A DNA stretch of 29,152 nt from Clostridiales bacterium (GTDB lineage Bacteria > Bacillota > Clostridia > Christensenellales > Aristaeellaceae), in the NCBI GenBank assembly GCA_004556395.1, contig SFHK01000026.1, positions 1 through 29,152 on the forward strand, given 5' to 3'. Made by a program: the position numbers and the translations under genes. Of the stretch, positions 7,290 to 17,412 are shown in pieces; the first letter of the stretch is position 1, and every line of letters begins with the position of its first letter. The notes under the pieces are model-generated. The model was not told the origin of the DNA and searched no databases. It was given only the letters and a program-made list of their open reading frames with translations.

Positions 7290-8429
7290 ATGAACATCCG
7301 GCCGTTTGCCGTGGAAGAGTGGATGAACGAATATGAGGATGGCGCGCGGTACAACATCGCCGAAACCTGTGTGGATTCGGTGTCTCTTGACAAGCTGTTC
7401 GCGCTCACGGGCGAGGACAGGGCAGCGTTCCTTGCCGATTTCGGCGCGCGCCGTCTGACCTATGGCGCGATTCTGGGCTCGCCTGAATTGCGGGAGGGCA
7501 TCGCCGGGCTTTACCGCACCATACAGCCGGGCGAAATCGTGCCGACGCACGGCGCGGCGGGCGCGAATCACCATGTGTTCTGCTCGCTGATTTCCGCGGG
7601 CGACCGCGTGGTGAGCATCATGCCGACCTATCAGCAGCTGTATTCCATTCCGGAATCGATCGGCGCGGAGGTTGCGATTCTGCACTTGACGCGGGAAAAC
7701 GGCTTCCTGTCCGACATGGACGAGCTGCGCGCGCTGGTCACGCCGGAAACGAAGCTGATCTGCGTCAACAATCCCAACAATCCGACCGGCGCGCTGATGC
7801 CGGAGGAAATGCTGAAGGAGATCGTCGAGATCGCGCGCGGCGTGGGCGCGTATGTGCTGTGCGACGAGGTGTACCGGCATCTGACGCAGACGGACGGCTG
7901 GTGCGCGTCGATCGTCGATCTTTACGAGAGGGGCATTTCCGTCAGCAGCATGTCCAAGGTGTTTTCGCTGGCCGGGCTGCGCATGGGCTGGATTGCCACG
8001 CACGACCGGGCGGCACTGCGCGCGTTCCTGTCGCACCGCGATTACAACCTGATCAGCTGCGGCATGTTTGACGACGCGGTCGCGTCCCTCGCGCTTCGCC
8101 ACGCGGGAAAAATGCTCGCCCGCAACCGGCAGATCGTGCGCGAGAATCTGACGATTCTGGACGAGTGGGTGCGGAGCCAGCCACGCTTCGATTATGTGAA
8201 GCCGCAGGCGGGCACGACCGCGCTGGTATATTACGATTTTGAACTGCCGTCCTATGAATTCTGCCGCCGCGCGTATGAGGAAACCGGCGTGTTCGTAACG
8301 CCGGGCGACTGCTTCGGGCAGCCGCGCTGCTTCCGCATCGGCTACGCCAGCGATACGCAGACGCTGCGGGACGGACTCGCGGCGCTGGCGGCGTTCGCGC
8401 AGAAGCTGGAAAAAGAGGGAAAAGGATGA
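7290..8429 (+). CDS. Class I/II pyridoxal-phosphate aminotransferase
   Basis: This 379-residue cytoplasmic aminotransferase belongs to fold type I. The PLP lysine is K223, in SMSKVFSLAGLRMGW. NNPNNPTGAL (about residues 159-168) and CDEVYRHL carry the conserved cofactor-binding Asn and Asp/Tyr. The RIGY segment near the C-terminus supplies the carboxylate-binding Arg. AAAGGAG (7275-7281) sets the ATG at 7290. The amino acid substrate cannot be read from the sequence. Its position next to a DUF4180 remnant and the macrodomain gene gives no pathway clue. Confidence 0.88.
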   Translation: MNIRPFAVEEWMNEYEDGARYNIAETCVDSVSLDKLFALTGEDRAAFLADFGARRLTYGAILGSPELREGIAGLYRTIQPGEIVPTHGAAGANHHVFCSLISAGDRVVSIMPTYQQLYSIPESIGAEVAILHLTRENGFLSDMDELRALVTPETKLICVNNPNNPTGALMPEEMLKEIVEIARGVGAYVLCDEVYRHLTQTDGWCASIVDLYERGISVSSMSKVFSLAGLRMGWIATHDRAALRAFLSHRDYNLISCGMFDDAVASLALRHAGKMLARNRQIVRENLTILDEWVRSQPRFDYVKPQAGTTALVYYDFELPSYEFCRRAYEETGVFVTPGDCFGQPRCFRIGYASDTQTLRDGLAALAAFAQKLEKEGKG

Positions 8430-8430
8430 C

Positions 8431-8565
8431 CGCATCGCGATATACGGAGACTTTTCGCGCTACACGAGCAAGCCGCTGAAGGATTTCATGCGGGAGAGCA
8501 ACCGGGGACGCGACGTGTTTTTCGCCGCCACCGGGGAAGAAGCGATTGCCGCGCTGACGCGATAA
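8431..8565 (+). pseudogene. DUF4180 C-terminal remnant
   Basis: About 44 codons directly after the aminotransferase stop read RIAIYGDFSRYTSK, then KDFMRESNRGRDVFF and EEAIAALTR before TAA at 8563. This matches my recollection of the C-terminal half of DUF4180 proteins. No start codon or ribosome binding site fits the frame, and the N-terminal half is missing because the aminotransferase gene ends right at the break. It is best read as a truncated, non-functional remnant left by a deletion. The family assignment is from memory. Confidence 0.6.
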
Positions 8566-8589
8566 CGGATTTTGGAAGGAGGAAGACGA

Positions 8590-9573
8590 ATGCCCCTTGA
8601 AATCGTCCGCAACGACCTTACGAAAATGGCCGTGGACGCGATTGTGAACGCCGCGAATCCGACCCTGCTGGGCGGGGGCGGCGTGGACGGAGCGATTCAT
8701 CGCGCCGCCGGGCCGCAACTTCTGGCGGAATGCCGGACGCTGGGCGGCTGCAGAGCCGGCGAAGCGAAGCTGACGGGCGGCTATCGCCTTCCGTGCCGAT
8801 ACGTGATTCACACCGTCGGCCCCGTCTGGCGGGGCGGAACGCACGGAGAACGCGCACAGCTTGCCGCCTGCTATCGAAATTCGCTGGCGCTGGCGAAGGC
8901 GCACGGGTGCGAGTCCGTCGCGTTTCCGCTGATTTCCGCCGGCGCGTACGGCTATCCGAAGGCGCAGGCGATGCAGGCGGCGGTGGAGACGATCGCGGCG
9001 TTTCTGATGGAAAACGACATGACGGTGTATCTCGTCGTGTTCGCGAGGGACGCGTTCGAGCTCGGCGGCAAGCTGTTCCACGAGGTGAAGGCGTATATCG
9101 ACGACGTGTACGTCGACGAGCACACGGACGCGGCGTGGGAGCGCATGCGCCGCCAGAATCTGGCGGACGAGTGCGTGATGTACGAATGTCCCGTGGAGGA
9201 AACCGCTTCGCTGAACGATTTGCTGGAACAGGTGGACGAGGGCTTTTCGCAGACGCTGCTTCGAATGATCGACGAGAAGCACATGACGGACGCGGAGTGC
9301 TACAAGCGGGCGAACATCGACCGGCGGCTGTTCAGCAAGATTCGGAACAATCCCGATTATCGCCCCGGAAAATCGACGGTGCTCGCCTTCGCCGTCGCGC
9401 TGCGGCTGACGCTCGCGGAAACGCGCACGCTGCTCGAGCGGGCGGGCTTCGCGCTTTCTCACAGCAGCAAGCTGGACATTGTGGTGGAATATTGCATCCG
9501 GACGGGGCATTACGACGTGATCGAGATCAATCAGATTCTGTTTGAACTGGATCTGCCGCTTCTTGGCTGCTGA
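8590..9573 (+). CDS. Macrodomain protein with a helical HTH-like C-terminal domain
   Basis: This 327-residue protein has an N-terminal macrodomain of the O-acetyl-ADP-ribose deacetylase type (about residues 1-155). Visible features are DAIVNAANPTLLGGGGVDGAIH, split here as DAIVNAANP and GGGGVDGAIHRAAG, plus HTVGPVW and PLISAGAYGYP. Such domains bind or hydrolyse ADP-ribose derivatives. The C-terminal part (about 215-327) is helical, with ANIDRRLFSKIRNN, ALRLTLAETRTLLERAG and a final FELDLPLLG. It resembles an XRE-like domain found on several Clostridial proteins. GGAAGGAGG directly upstream sets the ATG at 8590; an ATG at 8572 in frame lies before that site. Cytoplasmic; substrate unknown. 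Confidence 0.85.
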   Translation: MPLEIVRNDLTKMAVDAIVNAANPTLLGGGGVDGAIHRAAGPQLLAECRTLGGCRAGEAKLTGGYRLPCRYVIHTVGPVWRGGTHGERAQLAACYRNSLALAKAHGCESVAFPLISAGAYGYPKAQAMQAAVETIAAFLMENDMTVYLVVFARDAFELGGKLFHEVKAYIDDVYVDEHTDAAWERMRRQNLADECVMYECPVEETASLNDLLEQVDEGFSQTLLRMIDEKHMTDAECYKRANIDRRLFSKIRNNPDYRPGKSTVLAFAVALRLTLAETRTLLERAGFALSHSSKLDIVVEYCIRTGHYDVIEINQILFELDLPLLGC

Positions 9574-9665
9574 ATCGCGAACGAAGGCGCGCAAAAATCA
9601 CTTTTCCCCCAATGATGATATATATAGAGATGCGTTCGACCGGGCGAAAAGGAGGAACATCTTGA

Positions 9666-11003
9666 ATGATTGAATTCAGAAAAGACTTTTACGCGGATGT
9701 GCGGACGGAGGATCGCAGCCGCACGACCATTTCCTATAAAGCGGGCGTTCTGGAAGAGATGAAGACCCGCGAGGAGCGCCGCGCCTTCCTGCGCGTGTAC
9801 GACGGCCGGATGTGGTACTACGCGTCCGTGACCGATCTGGCGCACCTGCAGAAAACGCTGGACGGCCTGTACGCCGCCGCGACGCCGAATGGGGAAATTC
9901 TGAACGACCCCGTCGTTCGCCGCTTCGAGTGCAACCGGGACAGCCGGATGCAGTTTACGAACGCTTCCGTTCGGAACGTTCCGGCCGAGGAAAAGCAGGC
10001 GCTGCTCAGGTCGTATCTGCCGCTTCTGACCGAGGACGCGTGCGTAACCATGCCCGAGGGCTCGTATGTCGACCGCAGCAGCGTGTTCCACTTCCAGTCC
10101 AGTCTGGGCGCGGACATTACGTATGATTACCAGACATGCGGCCTGTCCTTCTATTGCAGCATGACGGAAGGCGAAAAGAAGTTCTCCGGCCACTGGCAGA
10201 AGGGCGCGATTCGCTTTGACGAGCTGAAGGGGCTGACGGAGGAAATCCGTTCGGCCGTGGCGGAGCAGACGGCGTTTATGAGGAACTCCGTGCCCGTCGA
10301 GCCGGGCAAGTACCCCGTAGTGCTGTCGCCGGAGGCGGCGGGCGTGTTCGCGCACGAGTCCTTCGGACACAAGTCCGAATCGGATTTCATGCTTTCGGAT
10401 GAAACCATGCGGGACGAGTGGCAGCTGGGCAAAAACGTGGGCTCGCCCATCCTGTCCATCGCCGAGTGGGGCGAGCTGCCCGGCTGCGGTTATGTGCCCT
10501 ATGACGACGAGGGAACGAAGGCACGCAAGAACTATCTGATTCAGAATGGCGTGCTGGCGGGTCGTCTGCACAGCGCGCAGACCGCCGCCGCGCTGGACGA
10601 GGCGCTGACGGGCAACGCCCGCGCCATCGATTGCAGCTTCGAGCCCATCGTTCGCATGACCAACACGTATATTGAGGGCGGCGATCTGGATTTCGATCAG
10701 CTGATTGCGCCCATCAGGAAGGGATATTTTATCAAGACCATCCGTCACGGCAGCGGCATGAGCACCTTTACCATCGCGCCCAGCCTGGCCTACGAGATTG
10801 TGGACGGCAAGCTCGGACGGCCGGTGCAGATCAGCGTGCTGACCGGCTCCGTGTTTGAGACCCTTGGCCTGATCGACGGCCTGACGCGCGACGTGCAGAT
10901 GCTGTCGTTCGTAACCGGCGGCTGCGGCAAAATGGAGCAGATGGGTCTGCCCGTGGGCTTCGGCGGCCCGTATGTCCGCGTATCGTCCATGAATGTGCAG
11001 TGA
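9666..11003 (+). CDS. tldD: TldD-type metalloprotease subunit
   Basis: This 445-residue member of the TldD/PmbA family carries the metal site HESFGH (HExxxH, residues 230-235) followed by KSESD. The late GGCGKMEQMGLPVGFGGP segment contains the conserved Cys. In E. coli, TldD with TldE forms a heterodimeric zinc protease that degrades unfolded peptides and matures some ribosomal peptides such as microcin B17. The next gene encodes the non-catalytic partner. AAAAGGAGG at 9647-9655 sets the ATG at 9666. Only about 90 bases separate it from the macrodomain gene, and a weak TATATA sequence there may be a promoter. The symbol follows family convention. Confidence 0.88.
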   Translation: MIEFRKDFYADVRTEDRSRTTISYKAGVLEEMKTREERRAFLRVYDGRMWYYASVTDLAHLQKTLDGLYAAATPNGEILNDPVVRRFECNRDSRMQFTNASVRNVPAEEKQALLRSYLPLLTEDACVTMPEGSYVDRSSVFHFQSSLGADITYDYQTCGLSFYCSMTEGEKKFSGHWQKGAIRFDELKGLTEEIRSAVAEQTAFMRNSVPVEPGKYPVVLSPEAAGVFAHESFGHKSESDFMLSDETMRDEWQLGKNVGSPILSIAEWGELPGCGYVPYDDEGTKARKNYLIQNGVLAGRLHSAQTAAALDEALTGNARAIDCSFEPIVRMTNTYIEGGDLDFDQLIAPIRKGYFIKTIRHGSGMSTFTIAPSLAYEIVDGKLGRPVQISVLTGSVFETLGLIDGLTRDVQMLSFVTGGCGKMEQMGLPVGFGGPYVRVSSMNVQ

Positions 11004-11015
11004 GGTGAAAACGCC

Positions 11016-12230
11016 ATGGAAAAAGAGTTTTTGACGAAAACCAGCCGCTCCGTTACCCTGAACGTGACCGGCGGCAAGATTGACAGCTTCCGCGAGCAGG
11101 AGGAAACCACCGGCACCGTTCGCGTGTACGAAAACGGCTGCATCGGCGTGGCCGGCTGTCTGGGTACGCCGGACGAGGCCGCGCTGGAAAAGAAGGCCGT
11201 CAAGGCGCTGGCGCTGGGCATTCCCTATCCCTGCAGGCTGGACGGCGCGCTGGAGCGGGAAGAGGCGCACGACGAGGAAATCATCCCTGTGTCCAGGTTC
11301 ATTCCCACCATGCAGCGCTTTCTGGATCGGCTGGGCGAGATGTGCCCCCGGTTTGCCTTTTCCAACAAAATCAGCCTGAACGACGAAAGGGCGGAGTATC
11401 GCAATTCGCAGGGACGGCATCTGGTCAGCTCCGGGCGCAGCATCGACATCAGTCTGCTGGCGCAGAACCGCGGCTCGGGCAATCTGTTCGACACCGGGCT
11501 TTCCTATGAGGGAAATTGCTTCGACGAGGACGGACTGCTGGCTCAGTTTAAAAAGGAATACGACGCGTTTTATACCCCGGCCGACATCGAGCCCGGCCGG
11601 TATCCCGTGGTGATGACCGCCTATGGGCTGTTTGGCACGTTCCTTCAGCATTTTGTCGCCGAAATGTACGTCTCGGGCGCGTCGCTGCTCAGCGGCAAGC
11701 TGGGTCAGAAGGTGTTCTCGGACAATCTCTCCCTTCGAAACGACATGAACCCCGCGACGAACCCCGGCGCTCGCTTCTTTGACGAGGAGGGCTGCGTCGC
11801 GCCCGGTCTGCGTCCCGCGCTGATTGAAAAGGGAACGCTGACCGGCCTGCTGACCACCAAGAAGTCGGCGGAGCAGTTCGGTCTGCCCAACCTCGGCACG
11901 GCGGCGGCTGCCTACGACGGCGTGCCCTCGCGGGGCTTCAACCAGTTTTATGTGGATCCGACCGCGCAGACGCTTCGCGAGCTGGCGCCCGGCAGGGCGG
12001 TGTACGTCGTGATGGCCTCCGGCGGCGACGCTACGCCCGACGGCCATTTCGCCACGCCCGTACAGATGGCCTACCTGATGGAGGATGGCGAGCTGGTCGG
12101 ACGGCTGCCCGACCTGAACGTCAGCGGCAGCTTTTACGACATGCTGGGGAAGGATTATCTCGGCGCCGTCCGCGGAGGACTGAAGCCGGGGTATCTGCAA
12201 TGCGCCGTGACCATGGACGTGACCAAATAA
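11016..12230 (+). CDS. TldE/PmbA-type protease partner subunit
   Basis: This 404-residue TldD-related protein lacks the HExxxH motif; the equivalent region reads FGTFLQHFVAEMY. It keeps the C-terminal beta-rich domain (TKKSAEQFGLPNLGTAAAA, GDATPDGHFATPVQMAYL). This is the pattern of TldE, the partner that shapes the substrate channel but does not bind the metal. It starts 12 bases after tldD with a GAGGTG site, so the two subunits are made together. No peptide precursor or modification enzyme lies next to the pair, so a housekeeping role is the simplest reading. Confidence 0.85.
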   Translation: MEKEFLTKTSRSVTLNVTGGKIDSFREQEETTGTVRVYENGCIGVAGCLGTPDEAALEKKAVKALALGIPYPCRLDGALEREEAHDEEIIPVSRFIPTMQRFLDRLGEMCPRFAFSNKISLNDERAEYRNSQGRHLVSSGRSIDISLLAQNRGSGNLFDTGLSYEGNCFDEDGLLAQFKKEYDAFYTPADIEPGRYPVVMTAYGLFGTFLQHFVAEMYVSGASLLSGKLGQKVFSDNLSLRNDMNPATNPGARFFDEEGCVAPGLRPALIEKGTLTGLLTTKKSAEQFGLPNLGTAAAAYDGVPSRGFNQFYVDPTAQTLRELAPGRAVYVVMASGGDATPDGHFATPVQMAYLMEDGELVGRLPDLNVSGSFYDMLGKDYLGAVRGGLKPGYLQCAVTMDVTK

Positions 12231-12277
12231 CGCGGAACCTTGCCTGAAGCCGCGTTTCGGAGAGGAGACGTTTCCCT

Positions 12278-12312
12278 GCGGGATGCATGCGTCATCCCGC
12301 GGGGATTTTTTA
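12278..12312 (+). terminator. Intrinsic terminator after the TldD/TldE pair
   Basis: GCGGGATG (12278-12285) pairs perfectly with CATCCCGC (12293-12300) across a seven-base loop. GGGGA and a six-T run (12306-12311) follow. It lies 48 bases downstream of the stop and 120 bases upstream of the ATP synthase promoter. Confidence 0.85.
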
Positions 12313-12429
12313 TTCTGCGCCAAGAAGCTGTCAGTATCTGGACGTTTTCTGTTAAGTGTTGAAATAGAGATGAAAATATGACGCCGAAACTGTCAAATTG
12401 CAAATTGAGTTGAATGTTCCGAAAATCCC

Positions 12430-12457
12430 TTGATTTTGAAAGTTTGCTGGATATAAT
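12430..12457 (+). promoter_or_regulatory. Promoter for the ATP synthase operon
   Basis: TTGATT (12430-12435), a 16-base spacer and TATAAT (12452-12457), about 32 bases upstream of the first gene. The flanking AT-rich stretch (12313-12429) contains a small tandem CAAATTG repeat at about 12394-12408 and no other clear signal. Confidence 0.7.
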
Positions 12458-12488
12458 ACAAATAAACGATGCTGTGAGGAGGATGCAT

Positions 12489-12911
12489 ATGGCCATTCAA
12501 CCGGCGGTAAAAAAGGAAACCGTGCGCATTGCGTGGGGCACGCTGGCGTGCTTTGCGCTGGTCTGCGCCGTGGCGCTGCTTACCGGAACGTTTGATTACA
12601 CGATCGTCCTTGGCGGGCTGCTGGGCGGCGCGTGCGCGATCGTCTGCTTCCTGCTTCTGGGGCTGACGGTACAGCACATCGTCGAGGAGGGCGCCGCCGA
12701 CCAGAAGCGCGGGAAGAAGCGCATGCGCGTGAGCTATCTTCTGCGGCTGCTTCTGATGGCCGCCGTGTTCATCGTGGCGGTGGAAGCGCCGGTGTTCAAC
12801 TGGGTCGCGGCGGCGGTGATGCTACTTGCGCCGCGCGCCGTCGTGATGATCGTACCGGCGATTGAGCACTTTAAAAAGAAGAAGCAGGATAAGACACAGG
12901 AGACCTTATGA
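12489..12911 (+). CDS. atpI: ATP synthase subunit I (AtpI-like)
   Basis: This 140-residue hydrophobic protein is at the AtpI position heading the operon. Four membrane segments are likely, at about residues 12-33, 38-58, 78-97 and 101-120, followed by a charged C-terminal tail. AtpI-type proteins help assemble the c ring and are poorly conserved, so the call rests mostly on operon position and topology. GAGGAGG (12476-12482) is six bases before the ATG at 12489. An ATG at 12483 is too close to it. The stop overlaps atpB by four bases (ATGA). Confidence 0.72.
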   Translation: MAIQPAVKKETVRIAWGTLACFALVCAVALLTGTFDYTIVLGGLLGGACAIVCFLLLGLTVQHIVEEGAADQKRGKKRMRVSYLLRLLLMAAVFIVAVEAPVFNWVAAAVMLLAPRAVVMIVPAIEHFKKKKQDKTQETL

Positions 12912-13633
12912 GCAACATTGAAATTTCGGGCGCAAAAATTCTCGTGCGCTTCGGCAGCGTCGTGATCACGGAGACGGTGGTGAACACGTGGCTGATCATG
13001 CTCGTGATCTTCATCGCCTGCCGCATCCTGACGCGCGGGCTCACGGTGCGCGGGGGCACGAAGCGGCAGATGGTTGCCGAGTGGATCGTGACGAAGGTGA
13101 ACGGCCTTGTGAAGACGAATATGGGCGAGGCGTTCCGCGACTATCCGCCCCTGATTGCGGCGATTATGGCGCTGTCAGCGCTGTGCAGCCTGTCGAGCAT
13201 GGTGGGGCTGTACGCGCCCACGAGCGATCTGTCCACGCTGGTCGGCTGGTCGCTGATGGTGTTCGTGCTGATCACGTATTACAAGATCCGTGCCAACGGC
13301 TTCCTCGGCTATCTGAAGGGATATACCGAGCCGATCGTGGTCATGCTGCCGATGAACATCGTTTCTGAAATCGCCACGCCGATTTCGATGGCGTTCCGTC
13401 ATTTCGGAAACGTCGCTTCCGGAACGGTGGTTACGGCGCTGGTATACGCGGCGCTGTCCGCGCTGTCGGCGGCGGTATTCAAATTCCTGCCGGGCGCGCT
13501 GGCGAGCATTCCGTTTTTCCAGGTCGGTCTGCCGGCGGTGCTGTCGCTGTATTTTGACATCTTTTCCAGCTGCATACAGGCGTTTATCTTCAGCATGCTG
13601 ACCATGGCGTATGTGTCGGCGGCTGCGCAATAA
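12908..13633 (+). CDS. atpB: F-type ATP synthase subunit a
   Basis: This 241-residue membrane stator subunit forms the ion half-channels against the c ring. The essential Arg is R164, in SMAFRHFGN. EPIVVMLPMNIVSEIATP before it and IQAFIFSMLTMAYV near the end are typical. Length is at the short end for the family, as in many Clostridia. It is coupled to atpI by an ATGA overlap. Confidence 0.95.
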   Translation: MSNIEISGAKILVRFGSVVITETVVNTWLIMLVIFIACRILTRGLTVRGGTKRQMVAEWIVTKVNGLVKTNMGEAFRDYPPLIAAIMALSALCSLSSMVGLYAPTSDLSTLVGWSLMVFVLITYYKIRANGFLGYLKGYTEPIVVMLPMNIVSEIATPISMAFRHFGNVASGTVVTALVYAALSALSAAVFKFLPGALASIPFFQVGLPAVLSLYFDIFSSCIQAFIFSMLTMAYVSAAAQ

Positions 13634-13666
13634 CGAAACGGAAAAAGAGACGGGAGGGTCATCTCA

Positions 13667-13948
13667 ATGGGAATGGAAGAAGTAAAGTATCTGTCGAAGG
13701 CAATCGTGCTCGCCGCGTCGGCGATTGGCGCGGGTCTCGCGATGATCGCGGGTCTCGGCCCTGGTATCGGTGAAGGCAACGCCGTCGCGAAGGCGCTGGA
13801 AGCCATCGGCCGCCAGCCGGAGTGCAAGAGCGAGGTCACGTCCACGATGATTCTGGGCGTCGCCATGGCGGAGACGACCGGTATCTATTCGCTGGTCATC
13901 GCGCTGATTCTGCTGTTTGTCAACCCGCTGGTCGGCAAGCTCGGTTAA
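13667..13948 (+). CDS. atpE: F-type ATP synthase subunit c (sodium-type motif)
   Basis: This 93-residue two-helix hairpin forms the rotor ring. LAASAIGAGLAMIAGLGPG in helix 1 and ETTGIYSLVIALILLF in helix 2 closely resemble the sodium-translocating c subunits of Ilyobacter and Fusobacterium. The carboxylate is E69, followed by T70, with Y74 four residues later. Helix 1 has a second glutamate, E36 (GIGEG), where Ilyobacter has glutamine. The E36/E69 spacing equals that of the two-carboxylate site described in Fusobacterium nucleatum (E32/E65). Sodium coupling is therefore predicted, not shown. GGGAGGG lies upstream, and an ATG two codons in is an alternative start. Confidence 0.95.
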   Translation: MGMEEVKYLSKAIVLAASAIGAGLAMIAGLGPGIGEGNAVAKALEAIGRQPECKSEVTSTMILGVAMAETTGIYSLVIALILLFVNPLVGKLG

Positions 13949-13967
13949 TATACGGGAGTGACGAAGT

Positions 13968-14477
13968 ATGCCGGGAGAGGTTCAAGAATTTGTATCCCTG
14001 ACGCCGTGGACGATGATTTTCGAGGTCGTCAACCTGCTGATCGTGATGCTGATTCTGAAAAAGTTCCTGTTCAAGCCTGTGAACGCGGTGCTTGAGCAGC
14101 GGCAGGCGGAAATCGGCGGCATGTATCAGAAGGCCGAGGACGCGCAGAAGGAAGCGCAGGCGCTGAAGCAGGCGTATGACGAGCGCATGTCCGGCGCGCG
14201 CAAGGAAGCCGACGAGCTGATTGTCGCGGCGCAGGACAGCGCCCGCCGCCGGGGCGATGAGATCGTGGAGGACGCGCGCGATGAAGCCGTGCAGCTGCGT
14301 CGCCGCGCCGAGGAGGACATCGAGCTTCAGAAGCGCAAGGCGCTGCGGGAAGCCAGGGACGAGCTGGCCGACATGGCCGTGGACATTGCCGGTAAGGTGG
14401 TGGAGCGCGAGGTTACGCGCGAGGATCACGACCGGCTGGTGGAAGAATTTATAAAAAGCGCGGGTGATGAGCCGTGA
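13968..14477 (+). CDS. atpF: F-type ATP synthase subunit b
   Basis: This 169-residue peripheral stalk subunit has one N-terminal membrane segment (about residues 13-33, ending in LKKFLFKPVNAVLEQRQ). A long charged helix rich in Glu, Arg and Ala follows and dimerises and meets the delta subunit. The FKPV motif after the membrane helix is typical. The stop overlaps the GTG start of atpH. A single b gene is present, as expected for a non-photosynthetic bacterium. Confidence 0.95.
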   Translation: MPGEVQEFVSLTPWTMIFEVVNLLIVMLILKKFLFKPVNAVLEQRQAEIGGMYQKAEDAQKEAQALKQAYDERMSGARKEADELIVAAQDSARRRGDEIVEDARDEAVQLRRRAEEDIELQKRKALREARDELADMAVDIAGKVVEREVTREDHDRLVEEFIKSAGDEP

Positions 14478-15010
14478 CGGAGTTTGCCGCCGAATACGGC
14501 GACGCGCTGTATTCCTTAGCGCGCAGCGAGGGGATTGAGGAGCGGATACTGGAGGAAGCGGAGGCGCTGAACGAGTGCTTTGCCGCGGAACCCGCGTATC
14601 TGACCCTGATTGGCAATCCCGCGCTGCCCCGGGAGGAGCGCGAGGGGCTCATTGACGCGGCGCTTCGGGAGCGGGTGCATCCGTATCTGATGAGCTTTGT
14701 GAAGCTGCTCGCGGTGCGCGGCGGCGCGGGGGAGTTTCCCGCGTGCGTGAAGCGCTTTCGGGAAAACGAGTACCGGGATCACGGAATCGCCGTGGCGCAG
14801 GCGGTTACCGCCCGCCCGCTGACGGACGAGCAGCGCGCGGCGCTGACCGAAAAGCTCAGGGCGCTCACGGGGAAGAGCATTGTTCTGGAGACGCGGACGG
14901 ACGCGTCGCTGCTGGGCGGCGTGCGAGTGAACGTAGAGGGCCGCACGTATGACAACACGCTCAGGAACCGGATTGACGAAATCGGACAGGCGCTGCGCAC
15001 GGACGCCTGA
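14474..15010 (+). CDS. atpH: F-type ATP synthase subunit delta
   Basis: This 178-residue subunit links the peripheral stalk to the top of F1. The helical N-terminal domain (AAEYGDALYSLARSEG) and the C-terminal DASLLGGVRVNVEGRTYD segment are typical of the OSCP/delta family. The start is GTG at 14474, overlapping the atpF stop as GTGA. No alternative start gives the family N-terminus. Confidence 0.93.
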   Translation: MTEFAAEYGDALYSLARSEGIEERILEEAEALNECFAAEPAYLTLIGNPALPREEREGLIDAALRERVHPYLMSFVKLLAVRGGAGEFPACVKRFRENEYRDHGIAVAQAVTARPLTDEQRAALTEKLRALTGKSIVLETRTDASLLGGVRVNVEGRTYDNTLRNRIDEIGQALRTDA

Positions 15011-15028
15011 CGGCAGGAGGACGAAATC

Positions 15029-16549
<1,521 letters not shown>

Positions 16550-16552
16550 CTG

Positions 16553-17407
16553 ATGGCTGGAGCTTCGATGAAGGACATTAAAACGCGCATCCGCAGCGTG
16601 GAAAGCACGCGGCAGCTGACGCACGCCATGCAGCTGGTCGCTGCGTCGCGCATTCGCCGCGCGCGAGAGAAACGGGACGCGAGCCGTCCGTTCTTCGCCG
16701 CGGCGAAGGAAACGCTGGATACGCTGGCGCGCTACGCACCGCCGGGCACGAAAAGCGCGTTTTTACAGGATGAGAAGGAAGGCAAAACGCTTCTGATCGT
16801 GATCGCGGGCGACCGCGGACTGGCGGGCGGCTACAACAGCGGCGTTCTGCGTTTGACGGCGGAGCAAATGCGGTCGGGCGCGTGCGTATGTCTGCCGGTC
16901 GGCCGGAAGGCAATGGAAAGCCTTGCGGCGAGCGGCGCGGAAATTGCGGACGACGCGTTCGCGCGCGTGGAGGCGTTTGATACCGGCGCGGCGGAACGCG
17001 CCGCGGAGCTGGCGATTGCGGGCTATCGGGACGGCCGCTGGACGCGCGTGGAGCTGGTGCATACCAAGTTCCGCTCGATGCTTTCGCAGGAGCCGGCCGT
17101 TACAAGGCTGCTTCCCCTTGAAAAGGGAACCGAGCCCGCGCCCAAGGAGCAGATGGTCTTTGAACCGGCTCCGGAGGGGATTTTCGACGCGGCGGTCAAA
17201 ACGGCACTGACCGGCATGCTGTACGCGGCGGCGCGGGAAGCGTTCCTGTGCGAAACCGCGGCGCGGCGCATGGCCATGGACAGCGCGACCCGCAACGCCG
17301 GACAGATGATCGACCGGCTGAAGCTTCAATACAACCGCGCGCGGCAGGGTGCGATCACGCAGGAGCTGACCGAGATTGTCGCGGGCGCGGAGAATCAGGA
17401 AGGATGA
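16553..17407 (+). CDS. atpG: F-type ATP synthase subunit gamma
   Basis: This 284-residue central rotor shaft has N-terminal (MKDIKTRIRSVESTRQLTHAM) and C-terminal (AMDSATRNAGQMIDRL, QGAITQELTEIVAGAE) helices forming the coiled coil, with a Rossmann-like middle around VIAGDRGLAGGYN. Two starts are possible: ATG at 16553, and ATG at 16568, which has GGAG six bases upstream and begins exactly at MKDIK. The first is given, but the second is nearly as likely. Confidence 0.95.
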   Translation: MAGASMKDIKTRIRSVESTRQLTHAMQLVAASRIRRAREKRDASRPFFAAAKETLDTLARYAPPGTKSAFLQDEKEGKTLLIVIAGDRGLAGGYNSGVLRLTAEQMRSGACVCLPVGRKAMESLAASGAEIADDAFARVEAFDTGAAERAAELAIAGYRDGRWTRVELVHTKFRSMLSQEPAVTRLLPLEKGTEPAPKEQMVFEPAPEGIFDAAVKTALTGMLYAAAREAFLCETAARRMAMDSATRNAGQMIDRLKLQYNRARQGAITQELTEIVAGAENQEG

Positions 17408-17412
17408 AGGGC

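Noticed and set aside
9620..9640. TATATA-rich stretch as a promoter for tldD
   Set aside because: No -35 element lies at a workable distance, so it was not listed as a promoter.
9531..12323. A 930-codon open frame on the minus strand
   Set aside because: It is the antisense mirror of tldD and its partner gene, with no domain pattern and no ribosome binding site.
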